Below are positions 1-8,890 of a DNA stretch of 32,503 bases, in pieces; the first letter of the stretch is position 1; each line of letters starts with the position of its first letter. The stretch covers positions 1-32,503 of the forward strand of contig JAGXSW010000127.1 of the NCBI GenBank assembly GCA_018333715.1, written 5' to 3'. The notes beneath the pieces are model-generated. The model made no database searches, was not told the origin of the DNA, and saw only the letters and a program-made list of their open reading frames with translations. A program made the translations under genes and the position numbers. The DNA is from Syntrophaceae bacterium. Lineage in GTDB: Bacteria > Desulfobacterota > BSN033 > UBA1163.

Positions 1-128
1 TCCAGCAACTGTGGCAACAGCATAAGAAATGCCTTCATGATCGATGAAAAATCGCTGTGTTGCAAATCAACTCTGAATTGACACTCAAATTCAATCGTGA
101 TATCCTTTCCCTGTGGGGTTGCTCCCAT
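1..128 (-). CDS. N-terminal fragment of an unidentified protein, truncated by the window edge
   Basis: ATG at 128..126 preceded by AAGGAGGGCAAT on the minus strand; open to the window edge: MGATPQGKDITIEFECQFRVDLQHSDFSSIMKAFLMLLPQLL. Family not recognised. Confidence 0.5.
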   Translation of the reverse strand, partial: MGATPQGKDITIEFECQFRVDLQHSDFSSIMKAFLMLLPQLL

Positions 129-393
129 ATTGCCCTCCTTCTATGGATTTTGTTTTCGACGAAACATAAATACCATATTGGAGGGCAATTACTCTTACTC
201 AGGTCTCCTAAATTCTACGTTACTAATATTTTATCAATGCCTAAGGGACACACTTAAAAAACCAGGTGGCATCCATAAAAAAGTGGGCTGATTTCGATTC
301 GGAATTCGCCTGACTGCCGCAGGCAGGGATTGCGGATTGAAAAACCCAAAATCTCAAGCCGGATATCTGAAATTAAATTGTTTGGAATCCTTT

Positions 394-1524
394 TTAGACT
401 TTAAACCAGCGGCGTTGGAGACCGTAGTAAAGAATCAGCCCAGCTAAATAAGCTGCTCCCATGTTCCACATGGCAATGCCGGCAGTGACGAGGAGAACAA
501 AAAGGTTATGTTTCTTCAGTTTGATATCTTGGACGACTAATGCCAGTTCCACTCCGGCAAAAAAGAGAATCACGCCCAGAATCGGACGAGGGAAAATCTG
601 AAAGAGGAGAGCCACAGCATCACTCAAAAAAAGTCCTATGAGAAGAACCATCACGCCCAGGATGACTAAGGCCCCTCCTGTTCTGGCTCCGAAACGAAGA
701 TGGCCGGCCATGCCTCCTGCCCCATGACACATCGGAATCCCACCCATGAAGGTGCTGATTAGATTCATCACACCGTGATCGATGCTAATGGTTTTGACTG
801 TCACCTTTCGATCTGGGAAATGATAATTATTCTCTGCAACCGTTGCGATAATCGCATTTCCGAGTGTGAGAGGGGCCTGAGGAAGCCCCAAGAAGATGAA
901 ACCAGAAAAAAGCTCTTTCCATGATATTTTTCCGAAGGTCAATTCGGGCATTCGAAATCGAATGGAGAGGTGAGAAAGTTCTCCAATGAGATTGGGGTTT
1001 TGGATTAAAACCAAAATCGCTCCATAACCTAAAAGAACCAGCATGGCAGGGAGCCTACGATTATTGAGAAGGAAGAGGGTCAGCATCACTCCCCCGAAAG
1101 CAAATAAGGGCTGATTCTTCATCAGCCCCAATCCCTCCACAACAAAACTCAGACCCAATCCCAACATGATCCCCCGCACCACCGGTTTTGTGGTGATCTT
1201 TTCAATCCAGGTAATGGCGCCTGTCAGTCCCATCAGTAGCCAGAAGAGGCCCGTAAATATTCCTGAACCCCAGATCATTCCGGGAGTGATGCTTCCGGAC
1301 CGGGCAATGGCCATTCCGCCGATGGCCTTCATTGGTTGAACGGGAATAGGCGTTTTAAAATAAAGCCCCACAAAGATCTTGAAGAGCCCGAAGGCGACGA
1401 GAATGCCTGCCGGATCCATCTTATTAAGAGTGATGTATCCCACAACAAACGGGATTAGAGTCCCCAGGTCACCAAAGGCCCCGGCGAGTTCCATCTTGTT
1501 GTAATCATTGCCCCAGAGTCGCAT
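394..1524 (-). CDS. SulP/MOT1-like molybdate/sulfate transporter
   Basis: 376 aa polytopic protein; GAFGDLGTLIPFVVGY, PIPVQPMKAIGGMA and GGIPMCHGAGGMAGH resemble the MOT1/putative sulfate-molybdate transporter family. Confidence 0.88.
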   Translation of the reverse strand: MRLWGNDYNKMELAGAFGDLGTLIPFVVGYITLNKMDPAGILVAFGLFKIFVGLYFKTPIPVQPMKAIGGMAIARSGSITPGMIWGSGIFTGLFWLLMGLTGAITWIEKITTKPVVRGIMLGLGLSFVVEGLGLMKNQPLFAFGGVMLTLFLLNNRRLPAMLVLLGYGAILVLIQNPNLIGELSHLSIRFRMPELTFGKISWKELFSGFIFLGLPQAPLTLGNAIIATVAENNYHFPDRKVTVKTISIDHGVMNLISTFMGGIPMCHGAGGMAGHLRFGARTGGALVILGVMVLLIGLFLSDAVALLFQIFPRPILGVILFFAGVELALVVQDIKLKKHNLFVLLVTAGIAMWNMGAAYLAGLILYYGLQRRWFKV

Positions 1525-1584
1525 ATAAACCCCGTCATTCGTGTTTGTGATCTGTGACTTGTATCATTTCTTAGGATAAAATTT

Positions 1585-1926
1585 TTAAAACGACCTTTTC
1601 TGAAATTTTTGTTTAACCCTCTTCTCCGCAATCGCCTGCAGTTCCTTGAAAAGGGAATCCGCTCTCTTAACAAAGGCCTTCGCTTTGGGGGGCAACTGGG
1701 CTCCTCCGCCTTCTTTGCCACCCAATTTTGTTTCAACGATTTTAAATCCAGCCCGTTGTTCTATCTTCTGAATGACACCCCACGCATGCCGATAGGACAT
1801 CCCAAATTCGTCGGCCGCCCGTTGAATGGAGCCCAGCCGATCGACCGCAAGAAGCAAGGCCGTTTTGCCGCCTCCGAGAACAACTTCTCCTCTATTTTCG
1901 ATCCAGAACTTCGCTTTGATTTCCAT
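1585..1926 (-). CDS. ModE-type winged-helix regulator (N-terminal domain only)
   Basis: 113 aa; LLLAVDRLGSIQRAADEFGMSYRHAWGVIQKIEQRAG...GGKEGGGAQL matches the ModE/LysR-like HTH; upstream of and co-directional with the transporter; no molybdate-binding MOP domain. Confidence 0.88.
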   Translation of the reverse strand: MEIKAKFWIENRGEVVLGGGKTALLLAVDRLGSIQRAADEFGMSYRHAWGVIQKIEQRAGFKIVETKLGGKEGGGAQLPPKAKAFVKRADSLFKELQAIAEKRVKQKFQKRSF

Positions 1927-1961
1927 CGCAGGTCTCCTTTTTAAAAAAAGTCGATTTACGA

Positions 1962-1979
1962 TATGCTAATAAAAGCATA
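1962..1979. promoter_or_regulatory. Candidate operator upstream of the modE-like gene
   Basis: TATGC-N8-GCATA inverted repeat about 35 bp upstream of the start codon. Position and symmetry only. Confidence 0.3.
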
Positions 1980-2024
1980 GTGTCAAGTGAAAATTCATAT
2001 TTAAAAATTTATATTTCCCTGTAT

Positions 2025-2098
2025 CTTCTCGGTAGCGTCCTGATTTACTCGGGACGGACTCCTTCTCGGTAGCGTCCTGATTTACTCGGGACGGACTC
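2025..2098. repeat. Perfect tandem duplication of a 37-bp unit
   Basis: cttctcggtagcgtcctgatttactcgggacggactc at 2025-2061 and again at 2062-2098, followed by a second hairpin gccctcaataaatgaggacgccac. Confidence 0.9.
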
Positions 2099-2236
2099 CG
2101 CCCTCAATAAATGAGGACGCCACATATATTATAAAATTCTCTTTCATAACTGAGGGGATATATTTCCCCCCGGAGGGGGACAGAAGATTAATGTGGGGGG
2201 GGAAACCCTTGATTTGAATCCTCCATTTCTTTTAAG

Positions 2237-3979
2237 ATGAAGGGGATGAAAGGCTTCTTTAATCGACTGCTCCGAATCGATCTGTCGAAGAAAAAGACGA
2301 CGGTCGAACCCATTCCTGATTCGATTCTTCGTTCCTATCTGGGCGGAAAGGGGTTGGGCTCTTATCTCCTCCTTAAAGAAAATCCGCCCCATGTAGACCC
2401 TCTTTCACCGGAAAATCATCTGATCTTCACTCTGGGTCCGCTGGCGGATGCTCCTTTTTATGGCTCCAGCCGTTTTGCCGTCTTCACCAAATCGCCTCAG
2501 ACAGGGATCTATTCGGAGTCTTATTCCGGAGGGAAAATCACTCACTCTTTCAGCCGAACGGGTTATGATGCCATCATCATTCAGGGGAAATCGGAGCGTC
2601 CTATCTTTCTTGAGATCAGTGATGAAGGGGTCCTCTTTCATTCCGCTTCTTCTCTCTGGGGAAAAGACACTTACGAGTCAGAAGAGGCCATTCTTAAAAA
2701 GATTGGGAAGAAGGAGGCCGGGGCGCTGGTCATTGGCCCTGCAGGAGAAAACCTTGTCAAATTTGCCGTGATCGAAATCGAGCGCTGGCGTTCCCTCGGA
2801 AGGGCGGGAATCGGCGCTGTCATGGGGTCGAAGAAGTTAAAGGGAATCGTTTTCCACGGCAAGAAGCGAAGAGAGGTGGCCGACCTTTCATCGCTGAAAA
2901 AGTTGGCCAAGGATTTTAAAGATCGTGTCAAAGACAATCCGACCGTCCACATCTACAAAAAGTATGGGACTCCCATGCTTGTTTCCATCATGAATACGAT
3001 CGGGGCCTTTCCCACCCAATACTGGTCGAAAGGAACCCTCGAGGGATGGGAAGGGATCAGTGCGGAAAGCCTGATGGAACGCTGCGAAGTCACTCCCTCA
3101 GCCTGCCCTCACTGCTTTATGGCCTGCGGAAAGATCACTAAAGTCAAGAAGGGAAGACATCGGGGCCTTCGTATCATGGGTCCTGAATATGAGACCATCT
3201 ATGCCTTCGGGGGACTCTGCATGGTCAAATCCATTGAAGAGATCATCTACCTCAACGACCTCTGCGATCGCATGGGCATTGATACGATCACAGCAGGAAA
3301 CCTGGCCGCTTTTGCCATTGAGGCTTCCCTGAAAGGGAAGATAAGGGACAAACTCCGTTACGGGGATGCCGATGCAATCGCTGAGATTTTAAAAAAGATT
3401 TCCTGCCAAAGAGGCGTGGGAAGGATTCTATCGGAAGGGGTTCGCCATGCCGCATCCGTCTGGGGAATGGAGAATGAGGCGATCCATGTGAAGGGACTGG
3501 AGCCTGCGGGCTTTGACCCGAGGGTATTGAAGGGAATGGGGCTGGCTTATGCCACTTCGGACCGGGGAGCCTGCCACCTGAGAGCCACCTTCTATAAATC
3601 AGAACTTTCGGGACAGATCGATCCTGACCAGATCAGTGGGAAAGCCCGTCTCTTCATCGATTACGAAGACAAGATGACCCTTTTTGACGCGCTCATCCTT
3701 TGCCGGTTTTATCGGGACCTCATCACCTGGGCCGACCTTGAGGAGATCCTTCGCGCGACCTGCGGCCTTTCCTTGAAAAAGAAAGGTCTGAAAGCCATCG
3801 CCTCCGGGATTATTAATTTGGCCAGGAATTTCAACCGGCAAGAAGGAATGACGAAGAAAGATGATAAACTCCCCCGCCGGTTTTTCCGGGAAGTCCTTCA
3901 GGGGACAGGAAAAACCATTCAGCCCGGAGAGCTGGAAGTCATGCTGAAGGAATATTACCAGCTAAGAGGATGGGAATGA
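2237..3979 (+). CDS. Aldehyde:ferredoxin oxidoreductase family protein (tungsto-/molybdopterin)
   Basis: 580 aa; FNRLLRIDLSKKKTTVEPIPDSILRSYLGGKGLGSYLL, GRAGIGAVMGSKKLKGIV, and CPHCFMACGKI as Fe-S ligand motif. Confidence 0.95.
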   Translation: MKGMKGFFNRLLRIDLSKKKTTVEPIPDSILRSYLGGKGLGSYLLLKENPPHVDPLSPENHLIFTLGPLADAPFYGSSRFAVFTKSPQTGIYSESYSGGKITHSFSRTGYDAIIIQGKSERPIFLEISDEGVLFHSASSLWGKDTYESEEAILKKIGKKEAGALVIGPAGENLVKFAVIEIERWRSLGRAGIGAVMGSKKLKGIVFHGKKRREVADLSSLKKLAKDFKDRVKDNPTVHIYKKYGTPMLVSIMNTIGAFPTQYWSKGTLEGWEGISAESLMERCEVTPSACPHCFMACGKITKVKKGRHRGLRIMGPEYETIYAFGGLCMVKSIEEIIYLNDLCDRMGIDTITAGNLAAFAIEASLKGKIRDKLRYGDADAIAEILKKISCQRGVGRILSEGVRHAASVWGMENEAIHVKGLEPAGFDPRVLKGMGLAYATSDRGACHLRATFYKSELSGQIDPDQISGKARLFIDYEDKMTLFDALILCRFYRDLITWADLEEILRATCGLSLKKKGLKAIASGIINLARNFNRQEGMTKKDDKLPRRFFREVLQGTGKTIQPGELEVMLKEYYQLRGWE

Positions 3980-5565
3980 TACGCTTCCGAAGCCTTAAGA
4001 GTAAAATCATTCTCAGTGTGATCATCGTCGTGGTGGTCATTGAAGGGATTTTTCTCTATCTCAACATTAAATCCCTGTCTCAGCAGATGATCGAAAAAAC
4101 CGAGGAGGAAGCCTTCAACCTCAGCGAAACCATCCGGCTGAGCATCCGTTATGCGATGATCAAAGACCGCAGAGACGAGTACCAGCGTATCATCGACGAC
4201 GTGGCCCAGCAAAGGGGAATTGTAGAGGTCCGGATATTCAACAAGGCCGGGGAAATTACCGTCTCTTCGGATCGGACGAAAGTGGGAACGGTCGTGGATA
4301 TGAAGGCCGAGGCTTGTTATGGATGCCACAGAGAAGACGAAGCCAAGGTGCTTCTTCCATCGGACAGCAAGACCCGGGTCTATCAAACAGAAAAACAGAG
4401 GCTTCTCGGTCTCATCAATCCCATCTACAATGAACCCTCCTGCTTCTCTTGTCACCCGAAAAACATCAATGTCCTGGGAGTTCTGGATACGATGATCACT
4501 CTTGAGGAATTTGACAAGGAAAAACTCCAACTCTATAATCGGATGATACTTTCGGGCATCATCAGCGTTGTGGTCCTCAGCTTCTTTTCGAGTTTGCTCC
4601 TCACCCGTTTTGTCAACCGGCCCATCAATAAGCTTCTCGCCGCTACAAAGACGGCGGCCCATGGCGATCTCGATCAAAGCGTCCGCATCAAGTCACACGA
4701 TGAATTGGGCGAACTTACCATGTCGTTCAACAATATGATCTCGGAGCTGAAGTGGTCTCGGGATGCCATCGCAGAATGGACGCAAACCCTGGAACAACGC
4801 GTTCAGGAACGCAACCGGGAGCTTCAGCAGGTTCAGGATCAACTCATCCGGGCCGGCAAGATGGCCGCCCTTGGAGAACTGGCCGCAGGAGTAGCCCATG
4901 AGATCAATAACCCCCTGACCGGTGTTTTGACCTTCAGTTCTTTGATGCTGAAGAAAACGGATGAAAACCATCCCTGGAAAAGAGATTTGGAGAACATCGT
5001 CCAGCAGACGACCCGGTGCCGAAATATCGTGAAGGGGCTTTTGGACTTCGCCCGTCAGAGGAAACCTTACAAGAAAGAGTCCGATATTCATTTGCTCATC
5101 TATCGAACGCTCACCCTTGTCAAAAATCAGGCCCGCTTCCAGAATATAAAGATGGTGAAGGAATGTAAGGCTGGTATGCCGATGCTCTTCGTCGATGGAG
5201 ATCAAATCCAACAGGTTTTTATGAATATCATTATCAATGCCGCCGATGCAATTGGGGAAAATGACGGCACCCTGACCATCAAAACAGATTTCCATCATGG
5301 CATTGCCGAGATCTCTTTTGCGGATACCGGGTGTGGCATTCCCAAAGAACACCTCGATAGACTCTTTACGCCTTTTTTTACAACGAAGGAGACGGGAAAG
5401 GGGACCGGATTGGGGTTGGCCATCAGCTATGTAATCGTTCAAAGCCATGGGGGCGAAATCGAAGTGGAGAGCGAGGTGGGGAGAGGGTCAACCTTTCGAA
5501 TTAAACTCCCGATAGAAAAGCAGGATGGGGAGACGAGGCGATCGGGAGATGAGGGGAAGGGATAG
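3970..5565 (+). CDS. Membrane sensor histidine kinase with two CxxCH (c-type heme) motifs, HAMP, HisKA and HATPase domains
   Basis: N-terminal TM, periplasmic CYGCH and CFSCH, second TM, HAMP (TRFVNRPINKLLAAT), H-box AGVAHEINNPLTGVL, N/G boxes NIIINAADAI, DTGCGI, GKGTGLGLAIS. Overlaps the AOR CDS by 10 nt. Confidence 0.94.
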   Translation: MGMIRFRSLKSKIILSVIIVVVVIEGIFLYLNIKSLSQQMIEKTEEEAFNLSETIRLSIRYAMIKDRRDEYQRIIDDVAQQRGIVEVRIFNKAGEITVSSDRTKVGTVVDMKAEACYGCHREDEAKVLLPSDSKTRVYQTEKQRLLGLINPIYNEPSCFSCHPKNINVLGVLDTMITLEEFDKEKLQLYNRMILSGIISVVVLSFFSSLLLTRFVNRPINKLLAATKTAAHGDLDQSVRIKSHDELGELTMSFNNMISELKWSRDAIAEWTQTLEQRVQERNRELQQVQDQLIRAGKMAALGELAAGVAHEINNPLTGVLTFSSLMLKKTDENHPWKRDLENIVQQTTRCRNIVKGLLDFARQRKPYKKESDIHLLIYRTLTLVKNQARFQNIKMVKECKAGMPMLFVDGDQIQQVFMNIIINAADAIGENDGTLTIKTDFHHGIAEISFADTGCGIPKEHLDRLFTPFFTTKETGKGTGLGLAISYVIVQSHGGEIEVESEVGRGSTFRIKLPIEKQDGETRRSGDEGKG

Positions 5566-5584
5566 ATGCTAAAGTCATTATTCA

Positions 5585-6505
5585 TTATTTAACGTTCTTC
5601 ATGAATTCGTCCATACGAATTTTGGCTTCTTCTTTCCCGAACCCAATCGCTCCCAGAAGATAGGCCCCCCTTTGAGCCACAAGGACCTCTCCCCGATCAT
5701 CATCTTTCCCTCTTAACGTGTTTGATTCGGATTGATAAACTTTTCCTTTCCTGGCAAGGTCGTCCCTGAAATGTTTTAAAGCGTTTATCGCTTCCTGAGA
5801 ATTCTTAAAAACAGCTATGAAGAGTTTAAATTCTTTATCTTCAGTTTTCGCTTTATTTTTATCCTTAACCTTACCCTCAACCTTATCTGTATACGTTCCC
5901 TGGAACCCTCTGCCCAAAAATTTGCGCCCCAATAACCCCTCCGGGAAATATTGGATAGAACCCGGTTTGAGGCCTTCCTTTGAAAAAAAACCGATCTCCC
6001 TTGGGGGCGGCGAGCGATCGGGGATCTTTTTGGAAATGAGCAGAGACCAATCTCTCAAAAGGTCCGGATTTGATTCCGTGCCGAAGAGCATGACAAAATA
6101 TTTTCCTTTATAAAAAAAACCCGACTGGTCCTCAAAATAGGAGTCCGGCTCTGCCCTGCCCGGGCGATCGCCATTTCTAAATCTTGAGAATATTCCAAAG
6201 GCATGAAGCGCGCTTCCCATATCATAAATGTCCAGTTCGATCTGATTCTCTTTATCCTTTCGGTTCTGATAAAGGGCGAAAACAGACTTCTGAAAACCGT
6301 ACTTGAAAAAGAGCTCTGCCTGGCCGTTGATCCGCTCAAAGAGCGTCTTCTTGGTGTAGACCCGGGGGCCATCGACCAAAATCCATCCCTCCGGCAGATC
6401 TTTTTGTGGAACGAAAGACTGGAGTGAAGTCGCTCCTTCAGACAGGCTGCTCCAGGTCAATAAAAATAAAAAAAGAAAAAAGACGGTCGTTTTCATGTGG
6501 ATCAT
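5585..6505 (-). CDS. Secreted protein, DUF6599-like
   Basis: 306 aa with signal peptide; RVYTKKTLFERINGQAELFFKYGFQKSVFALY resembles the DUF6599 N-terminal motif. Confidence 0.6.
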   Translation of the reverse strand: MIHMKTTVFFLFLFLLTWSSLSEGATSLQSFVPQKDLPEGWILVDGPRVYTKKTLFERINGQAELFFKYGFQKSVFALYQNRKDKENQIELDIYDMGSALHAFGIFSRFRNGDRPGRAEPDSYFEDQSGFFYKGKYFVMLFGTESNPDLLRDWSLLISKKIPDRSPPPREIGFFSKEGLKPGSIQYFPEGLLGRKFLGRGFQGTYTDKVEGKVKDKNKAKTEDKEFKLFIAVFKNSQEAINALKHFRDDLARKGKVYQSESNTLRGKDDDRGEVLVAQRGAYLLGAIGFGKEEAKIRMDEFMKNVK

Positions 6506-6642
6506 GTTGTAAATACATCGATTAAAAAATCCCTCCTACCCTCCCTTTGCCTAATGGAGGAATTACCCCTTTTTGGCAAAGTCGAATAGACCCGACCACG
6601 GGAGGGGCCAGGGGAGATTTTCCGATGTCTGTTTCAATTCAA

Positions 6643-7806
6643 TTATGAAAACCTTAGTAATCCCTGTACTAACTTCATCTGCGCCTTTATATTAATCCCT
6701 CTTCTGCAAACCACAGAGCAGGAGGAACAATCCGAGCAGATCTCAATATTTTGTGCTGACGTTCTTTCCTCTAAAGCCTCCTGGATGAGTTGATCCTTTT
6801 CATAACCCTCGCGATACATGACGACCCTTAACAGTTCCTGATGGGAAACCCCGTGAGGACATTCTCCACTGCATCCCCCGCAAAACGTACAGATCCTTCC
6901 CTGAAGGAAGCCATGATATTTCTTCAATTCATCGATGTTCTGCTCCGTCAGCAACGTTCGCATGACAGCGGCACACTCCTCAATCTCTTCGATGGTGGTG
7001 ACTCCGGGCACAGCGCAGGATATGTTCTGATCCATCAGCGCGAATTTGAGGGCTGCCTGGTGCGGGTTGAGGCCTCCCATCTTCTCTTTCTTATATCCCC
7101 CTACCTGGGTCTTCATGGCCACAATCCCTATTCCCGACCTGGCGGCAAGAGCGACCGCCTCCTTCAAATTCTTTGAATGGGTAAAATTGTAGGAGACGAG
7201 CGCCACATCATGAGTGTTCGATTTCGACGCCTCTTGTAAAAGGGAAGCCATGGAGCTGTGAGAGGAAAACCCGGTGAACCGCGCTTTTCCTTCCTTTTTC
7301 ATCTTCGTCATGAATTCGAAAAGTCTCGGGTCCGATACTTCTTTCGTCGAATGAAGACTATGCCAGATGAGAACGTCGATATAGTCGGTCCGAAGCCTGC
7401 GAAGGCTTCTCTCCACAGAGGCCCTCATCTTCTTTTCATCGCTGTCATGAACTTTTGTCTGAAGGAGGACCTGTTGGCGTTTCCCTTCGAAGACTTTTCC
7501 CACCATCTCCTCATTTCGTCCTCCCATGTAGCAGTCTGCGGTATCGTAGAAATTGATCCCAAGGTCAAAAGCTCGAAGCAGCACTGACGGGTCGCTACAA
7601 TTCATCACGCCCATGCTCACAGCCGTCACCTTTAATCCGGTCTTGCCAAGGGTTCGATATTCAAGATTCGGTTTCTTTTCCGCATGGGCAGATGGAAAAC
7701 CCCTCCATAAATGACTCCCCACAACCCCCAAAAAAGCCGATGACAGGCTCTTCATGAATTTTCTTCTTCCCATCTTTTCTAAAGCCATAGATTTCTCCCT
7801 TTGCAT
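6643..7806 (-). CDS. Tat-type aldo/keto reductase with C-terminal Fe-S cysteine clusters
   Basis: RRKFMKSLSSAFLG twin-arginine-like leader; EYRTLGKTGLKVTAVSMG and DTADCY of AKR; C-terminal CTFCGGCSGECPHG and CSDCSSCSVVCRRGI. Confidence 0.92.
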   Translation of the reverse strand: MQREKSMALEKMGRRKFMKSLSSAFLGVVGSHLWRGFPSAHAEKKPNLEYRTLGKTGLKVTAVSMGVMNCSDPSVLLRAFDLGINFYDTADCYMGGRNEEMVGKVFEGKRQQVLLQTKVHDSDEKKMRASVERSLRRLRTDYIDVLIWHSLHSTKEVSDPRLFEFMTKMKKEGKARFTGFSSHSSMASLLQEASKSNTHDVALVSYNFTHSKNLKEAVALAARSGIGIVAMKTQVGGYKKEKMGGLNPHQAALKFALMDQNISCAVPGVTTIEEIEECAAVMRTLLTEQNIDELKKYHGFLQGRICTFCGGCSGECPHGVSHQELLRVVMYREGYEKDQLIQEALEERTSAQNIEICSDCSSCSVVCRRGINIKAQMKLVQGLLRFS

Positions 7807-7839
7807 TAAGGTTATTAAATGATAGTCTGCCTTTCCGAT

Positions 7840-8169
7840 TTAAACACCCTCGACGAGTGAGTAGCCTGGTTTTTTCCAAGATTCGACACCCCCCGAAAGG
7901 CATTTACTGTTTTTATAACCCATCTCTATGAATTTGGCCGCCTGACCGGCAGCCGTCTTTTCATGGGGTCAGCCTCAGTTGAAGACAATCTCCTGACCTT
8001 TTGCAAGGGAGGAAAGCCTGGATTTGAACTCATTGAAAGAAATGGCGCCCTGGAGCGGCATCATCTTAAATTCCGCCTCGTCTTCGTAGGCGCAGACAAG
8101 CAACGCCTCTCCTGCTTTTAACCTCTGATGAACTTCTTCTGGAGTGATGCGTTTAGGCTCTGCCACCAT
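7840..8169 (-). CDS. Rhodanese-like protein read through two in-frame TGA codons (candidate selenoprotein, or decaying paralogue)
   Basis: Called ORF 7975..8169 ends ...GQEIVFN; reading through TGA (7977..7975) and TGA (7971..7969) gives FN-U-G-U-PHEKTAAGQAAKFIEMGYKNSKCLSGGVESWKKPGYSLVEGV, ending TAA at 7842..7840. Hairpin GCUGCC-GGUCA-GGCGGC begins 16 nt after the second TGA. Confidence 0.6.
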
Positions 8170-8240
8170 ATTTCCTTATCTCCTTATATCCCGTTTTCTC
8201 TATTATTTTATCTCTCACCTTTTCAAATAGCCAATATTTT

Positions 8241-8657
8241 TTAAATGAGGGACAGCTTCACATTTGAGCTTAAGTTGATTTCATAGGCATCCCCTTTATC
8301 GTAGACCTGAGGACTGTATTCGATGACCAGTGTGTCTTCCAAACCCTGGAAGAGATGGCCGCAGCGGGGCTTCACTCTAATCTTATCCCCTTTTCCAAGG
8401 ATCGTTTCTTCCTTTTGAAGCGTATCCATATCAAGAAATAAGGCTTTTATCTTTCCTTGAAAGACATAAAAGATTTCTTCCTTCTTTTCATGGTAATGGT
8501 TGCCCCTTGAAAACCCTTTTCTGATCTGAAAAGCGGCTATATGATGCATTGTCTCCTGATAGGCAATCTGTACGAACTCCCCTCTTTCCTCTTCCCACCT
8601 CTTTGCTCCAGGAATTTCTCTTGTGTCAGGCAGTCTCTCAATGATCACTTTATTCAT
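8241..8657 (-). CDS. Cupin-domain protein
   Basis: GFSRGNHYHEKKEEIFYVFQGK and VKPRCGHLFQGLED cupin motifs; start set at MNKVIIERLPD because the upstream ORF extension translates a CCTGCCGCAGGCAGG palindrome. Confidence 0.78.
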   Translation of the reverse strand: MNKVIIERLPDTREIPGAKRWEEERGEFVQIAYQETMHHIAAFQIRKGFSRGNHYHEKKEEIFYVFQGKIKALFLDMDTLQKEETILGKGDKIRVKPRCGHLFQGLEDTLVIEYSPQVYDKGDAYEINLSSNVKLSLI

Positions 8658-8761
8658 AGCGATGCTCGCTTGATTACTCACCTGCCTGCCGCAGGCAGGG
8701 ATTCCCAAAAATGATTACAGAGATTTATTAATCAGTCCATAATTGAATAGACGTCTGATTA

Positions 8762-8850
8762 ACCCCACCCCCACCCTTCCCCTCCCCCTGAAGGGGAGGG
8801 AAATCTTTTTGTTCCTCCCCCTTCAAGGGGGAGGTTAGGAAGGGGATGGG
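8762..8850. repeat. C-rich/G-rich intergenic palindromic repeat
   Basis: ccccacccccacccttcccctccccctgaaggggaggg ... cctcccccttcaagggggaggttaggaaggggatggg: nested inverted repeats between the cupin and the second rhodanese. A related half-copy lies at 27262-27300. Confidence 0.75.
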
Positions 8851-8890
8851 CATTTGCCGAAGCAGTATTTTCTTCTTAATTATGGCTTCA

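Noticed and set aside
2025-2098. Two-repeat CRISPR or att site
   Set aside because: The copies are directly adjacent with no spacer; there is no integrase, and the sequence matches a hairpin repeat family.
3955-5448. Long minus-strand ORFs (240 and 251 aa) opposite the sensor kinase
   Set aside because: Shadow ORFs; the kinase strand has complete HAMP/HisKA/HATPase motifs.
7661-7903. 80-aa minus-strand ORF between AKR and rhodanese
   Set aside because: Out of frame with both genes it overlaps; no conserved features; explained by the rhodanese read-through region and AKR 5' end.
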